Origin: Christensenellaceae bacterium | GTDB lineage: Bacteria > Bacillota > Clostridia > Christensenellales > SZUA-584 | Direction of reading: 5' to 3' | Assembly: GCA_012719815.1 (NCBI GenBank) | Contig: JAAXZP010000288.1 | Coordinates: forward strand, 1 to 6,456 | Length of the DNA stretch: 6,456 nucleotides | Part shown: positions 5,512 through 6,456 of the stretch, in pieces | Layout of the letters: every line of letters begins with the position of its first letter | Position numbering within the stretch: the stretch's first letter is position 1 | Position numbers and translations under genes: made by a program | Notes under the pieces: generated by a model | The model's database searches: none | What the model was told of the DNA's origin: nothing | What the model saw: only the letters and a program-made list of their open reading frames with translations

Positions 5512-6456
5512 TTATTCTCCCCGGAAAGCTCTTGCCGCGTTGATCATCGCAAGGTAACCTTCCGGCGGCACGTAATCCGGAATGGAGTTGCCCGAACCCA
5601 GCGCGAAGCCGCCCTTGCCTTTGCAGTAGCTCATCACGTCGCGTACGATTTCGGCAATCTCCTCTTCGGACTTGAAGCACAGGTGGTTCATGTCCACGCC
5701 GCCGAAATTGCCGATCCTGTCCCCGTACCTGTCGACCCATTCGCTGAAAGGCGCGATATCGTCCTCGTTGGAGTGCTTGGCGTCTATTTTGGCGATCTCG
5801 ATGATATCGTCCATCACCGCGAAGTTTTTGCCGCATGAATGGTACAAAAACGGCTTGCCGTAGGAATGGATCACCGATATGATGCGCTGGTATTGCGGTA
5901 TGATATGCGTCCGGATGTCATCGGGCGACAGCAGGGTGGAACTCTTGTACCCGAGGTCGTCGCCGAACCGGGATACGGCGTACAGGTCGCCGAAGCGCCG
6001 CAGAAACTCGTCCCAGATTTTCAGCATCATGTCGCCGACTGCCCGGAACAGATCCCGGTACAGATCAGGATCGTCGTACGATATCAGGCATAGCTGCTCA
6101 TATCCGACCACGTCCTGCACCAGCTCAAAAACGCCGTTGCCCGGGCCGCCCACCGCTTTCATGCCCGGAGGCAGGCACGAGCCCATGATTTCGAAGTTCT
6201 TCGCGTATTTTTCAAAGAAGAACCGCGGTATATCGTCCCAGGGATAGCTGTCGAAGTCCGCCCGGGTCTTGATCACGCCGGGCACATGGCCGCCGAGCGC
6301 GCCGCTTCCCGGCATTGCGGGACCGATGCAGCATTCATAACTGACCGTGTCATACCCCATCTCGCAAAAGAAACGGCAGTAATGCGTGAAATGTTCCTTT
6401 TTGTCCGCATCGTCACCGTTGATCAGGTCGGCAAATTTTCTGTTGAGTATCTTTTC
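5512..6456 (-). CDS. UroD/MtaA-like (uroporphyrinogen decarboxylase-fold) protein, 5' end beyond window
   Basis: The minus-strand frame stays open from the right edge to the TAA at 5512-5514, showing 314 C-terminal residues. An ATG at 6360 is internal, because 32 further in-frame codons precede it and continue the protein. The fold is PF01208: visible are GGPGNGVFELVQDVVGYE (103-120 of the fragment), FGDDLGYKSSTLLSP (164-178), HSYGKPFLYHSCGK (197-210) and GSGNSIPDYVPPEG (287-300). HSCG matches the His-x-Cys zinc motif of MtaA/MtbA-type corrinoid methyltransferases. In those enzymes the third zinc ligand is a Cys in a G-C-x-I/L segment; the matching loop here reads GSGNSIP, with no Cys. The Arg-rich substrate-binding motif of true HemE is not seen in the visible part, so porphyrin decarboxylation is unlikely. 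A methyl-transfer role is possible but unproven. The gene converges on xylA and is probably not part of that transcription unit. Confidence 0.85.
   Translation of the reverse strand, partial: EKILNRKFADLINGDDADKKEHFTHYCRFFCEMGYDTVSYECCIGPAMPGSGALGGHVPGVIKTRADFDSYPWDDIPRFFFEKYAKNFEIMGSCLPPGMKAVGGPGNGVFELVQDVVGYEQLCLISYDDPDLYRDLFRAVGDMMLKIWDEFLRRFGDLYAVSRFGDDLGYKSSTLLSPDDIRTHIIPQYQRIISVIHSYGKPFLYHSCGKNFAVMDDIIEIAKIDAKHSNEDDIAPFSEWVDRYGDRIGNFGGVDMNHLCFKSEEEIAEIVRDVMSYCKGKGGFALGSGNSIPDYVPPEGYLAMINAARAFRGE

Noticed and set aside
6358..6360. ATG as the start of the UroD-like gene
   Set aside because: The frame remains open for 32 more codons to the window edge with plausible protein sequence, and the visible part is shorter than the family's usual length, so the true start is outside.
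1..6456. CRISPR arrays, tRNA/rRNA genes, insertion sequences, phage or toxin-antitoxin genes
   Set aside because: No regularly spaced repeats, cloverleaf sequences, transposase motifs or terminal inverted repeats were seen on either strand.

Overview
The window looks like part of a carbohydrate-catabolism gene cluster from an anaerobic, moderately GC-rich bacterium. A Clostridia-type Firmicute is my best guess. The reasons are purine-rich AGGAGG-type ribosome binding sites before every complete gene, one GTG start, a class II (long) xylose isomerase, and a UroD/MtaA-like protein of the kind common in anaerobic Firmicutes. The lineage is an inference; no marker gene is present.

Layout, left to right. 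(1) Positions 3-227 hold the last 74 codons of a TIM-barrel sugar (phosphate) isomerase/epimerase. (2) Positions 251-1339 encode a zinc-dependent medium-chain (sorbitol dehydrogenase-type) dehydrogenase. (3) A 118-nt gap contains a strong hairpin. (4) Positions 1458-2975 encode an FGGY-family carbohydrate kinase with a GTG start. (5) Positions 2950-3912 overlap the kinase by 26 nt and encode a divergent class II (ketose-bisphosphate-type) aldolase. (6) An 83-nt AT-rich leader with an inverted repeat precedes xylose isomerase at 3996-5315, which keeps every known active-site residue. (7) A 196-nt convergent intergenic region ends in an 18-bp-stem terminator at 5459-5498. (8) On the minus strand, a UroD/MtaA-like protein occupies 5512-6456 and runs off the right edge.

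The five plus-strand genes probably form one catabolic cluster: isomerase/epimerase and dehydrogenase to produce a ketose, kinase to phosphorylate it, aldolase to cleave the phosphoketose, and xylose isomerase as a second aldose-to-ketose entry. It is not a textbook xylose operon. The kinase lacks the Gln-Met-His motif by which XylB-type xylulokinases recognise xylulose, having Gly-Glu-Ser in its place. The aldolase keeps the catalytic Asp and two zinc histidines, but the third zinc histidine is replaced by Gln and its phosphate-binding loop is altered. The two divergent enzymes are translationally coupled, so they may form an uncharacterised kinase-aldolase pair acting on an unusual ketose. 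No transporter or regulator lies in the window, so the substrate cannot be named from this sequence.
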